Shown in pieces: positions 63,509 to 64,000 of a stretch of 64,000 bases of DNA. Each line of letters starts with the position of its first letter. The first letter of the stretch is position 1. The stretch is taken from the NCBI GenBank assembly GCA_040880285.1, contig JBBDIT010000059.1, positions 21,720-85,719 on the forward strand. The letters run 5' to 3'. The notes beneath the pieces were generated by a model. The model saw nothing but the letters and a program-made list of their open reading frames with translations, did not search any database and was not told where the DNA came from. A program made the position numbers and the translations under genes. The DNA comes from JANQJA01 sp040880285 (GTDB lineage: Bacteria > Pseudomonadota > Gammaproteobacteria > Pseudomonadales > Azotimanducaceae).

Positions 63509-63852
63509 GGTTCAATTCTGTGGTTTTTTATCTACGCTGGTGTTCTTTGACCCTGTTGCTTTTCATCGCTAGCTGCGAATTCAGTGAAGTGATCACTAAA
63601 AGTGATGTGGAAGGAGACTATGAAACAGGTATTGTGCTGGACATGCGCGACCTCGATGGCTGCGGGTGGCTCATCGAGCTTGAATCAGGGGAAAAATTAC
63701 AGCCGGTTAATTTGAGCGAAGACTTTCATCAACAAGGCAAGCAGGTACGACTAACGTATGAACCCGAACCAGGCATGATGAGCGCCTGCATGGCTGGCGA
63801 AATTGTTCGGCTAACTGCTATCCGTGAAATCTCTGACCCCGCGCGGCCATGA
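63505..63852 (+). CDS. Small lipoprotein coupled to the subtilisin
   Basis: A 115-residue lipoprotein (lipobox FIASC). The mature part is a compact beta-rich domain: TGIVLDMRDLDGCGWLIELE, GEKLQPVNL, QVRLTYEPEPGMMSAC. The two later cysteines may pair. I recognise the pattern from other small lipoproteins but cannot name it. Because it overlaps the protease stop (ATGA), it is made with it and may chaperone or inhibit it, which is only an inference. Confidence 0.75.
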   Translation: MRFNSVVFYLRWCSLTLLLFIASCEFSEVITKSDVEGDYETGIVLDMRDLDGCGWLIELESGEKLQPVNLSEDFHQQGKQVRLTYEPEPGMMSACMAGEIVRLTAIREISDPARP

Positions 63853-63859
63853 GAAAAGC

Positions 63860-63900
63860 AATAATTGGAATAATTGGGGTCAGAATAATTGGGGTCAGAG
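63860..63900 (+). repeat. REP-type repeat after the lipoprotein
   Basis: Two copies of AATTGGGGTCAGA, the same core as in the cluster at 60350-60632. The second is cut by the IS end that follows, where the sequence leaves the REP core after GTCAGAGT. Confidence 0.8.
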
Positions 63901-63902
63901 TC

Positions 63903-64000
63903 ACTGCTGTCCCATAAACGCAAAAGAAGAAGGCTTAAGTCCCCTGTTAGCTGATAAAATGGCTTTTGCACAAACTATTGAATCAGAAGGGGAAATAAGC
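63903..64000 (+). mobile_element. Left end of a second IS4-type element, running past the window
   Basis: ACTGCTGTCCCATAAAC (63903-63919) matches the inverted repeats of the element at 10991-17345. The following 80 bases are nearly identical to bases 17248-17328 read on the minus strand. The sequence stops just before the equivalent of the transposase start, so an intact or broken transposase would follow outside the window. Confidence 0.85.

Overview
The window reads as a scaffolded assembly of a Gammaproteobacterium, probably a free-living marine or sediment aerobe. The signs are a hisB-hisA pair, the asmA-mutY-yggX order, ctpA followed by a YibQ-like gene, a TonB-dependent receptor, many lipoproteins and a moderately GC-rich sequence. 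I cannot name a genus. Two runs of exactly 100 N (3990-4089 and 14149-14248) are scaffold gaps of unknown true size, and both sit in repeats.

Layout. 1-7.2 kb: ctpA (partial), a YibQ-like gene, hisA/hisB, a tRNA-Gly(CCC) beside a tandem duplication, a response regulator, an MFS transporter and a zinc-less MDR reductase behind a TetR-type palindrome. 7.2-17.6 kb: a DUF547 protein, an SO2930-type dihaem cytochrome and a beta-helix lipoprotein, preceded by a periplasmic adaptor (HlyD/RND) gene that is split by a 6.36-kb insertion. The insertion has 17-bp terminal inverted repeats, a 9-bp target duplication and a remnant of an IS4/DUF4372-type transposase start. It carries a giant calcium-binding-repeat subtilisin lipoprotein and a divergent Kazal-type inhibitor.

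18-31 kb: a catabolic stretch with two luciferase-like oxidoreductases, paired acyl-CoA dehydrogenases, two VOC proteins, a crotonase, an alkylsulfatase-like MBL enzyme, an agmatinase-family ureohydrolase, a DUF1932 dehydrogenase and an adrenodoxin-reductase-like flavoprotein. A 195-bp MITE sits inside it. 31-44 kb: a nucleotide-transporter-like protein fused to HEAT repeats with a cyclic-nucleotide-binding partner, asmA-mutY-yggX, a penicillin-acylase-family lipoprotein, a second cyclic-nucleotide-binding protein, a DUF4398/OmpA lipoprotein pair and another AsmA protein. 44-48 kb: mostly single metabolic genes.

48-52 kb is the most interesting region. A complete bufferin-type RiPP operon (bufA precursor, bufB MNIO/DUF692 oxidase, bufC/DUF2063 partner, bufD DoxX) runs leftward. 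Divergent from it is an AhpD-like gene whose frame is crossed by one TGA at exactly the position of the second active-site cysteine (E-x11-C-x2-U-x3-H). A small hairpin with a GU apical loop begins about 20 nt after that TGA, so I read this as one selenoprotein gene. The 215-bp intergenic region holds three perfect-spacing 13-bp repeats and an ECF-like promoter.

52-64 kb: a RAYT transposase gene killed by an amber codon, with its REP-type repeats spread to three other places; a CHAT-protease/TPR lipoprotein; a LysR remnant; a sulfotransferase; a TonB receptor; a hotdog-fold protein; and a second subtilisin lipoprotein with a small lipoprotein partner, bracketed by REP sequences. The last 98 bases are the left end of another copy of the IS that split the adaptor gene.
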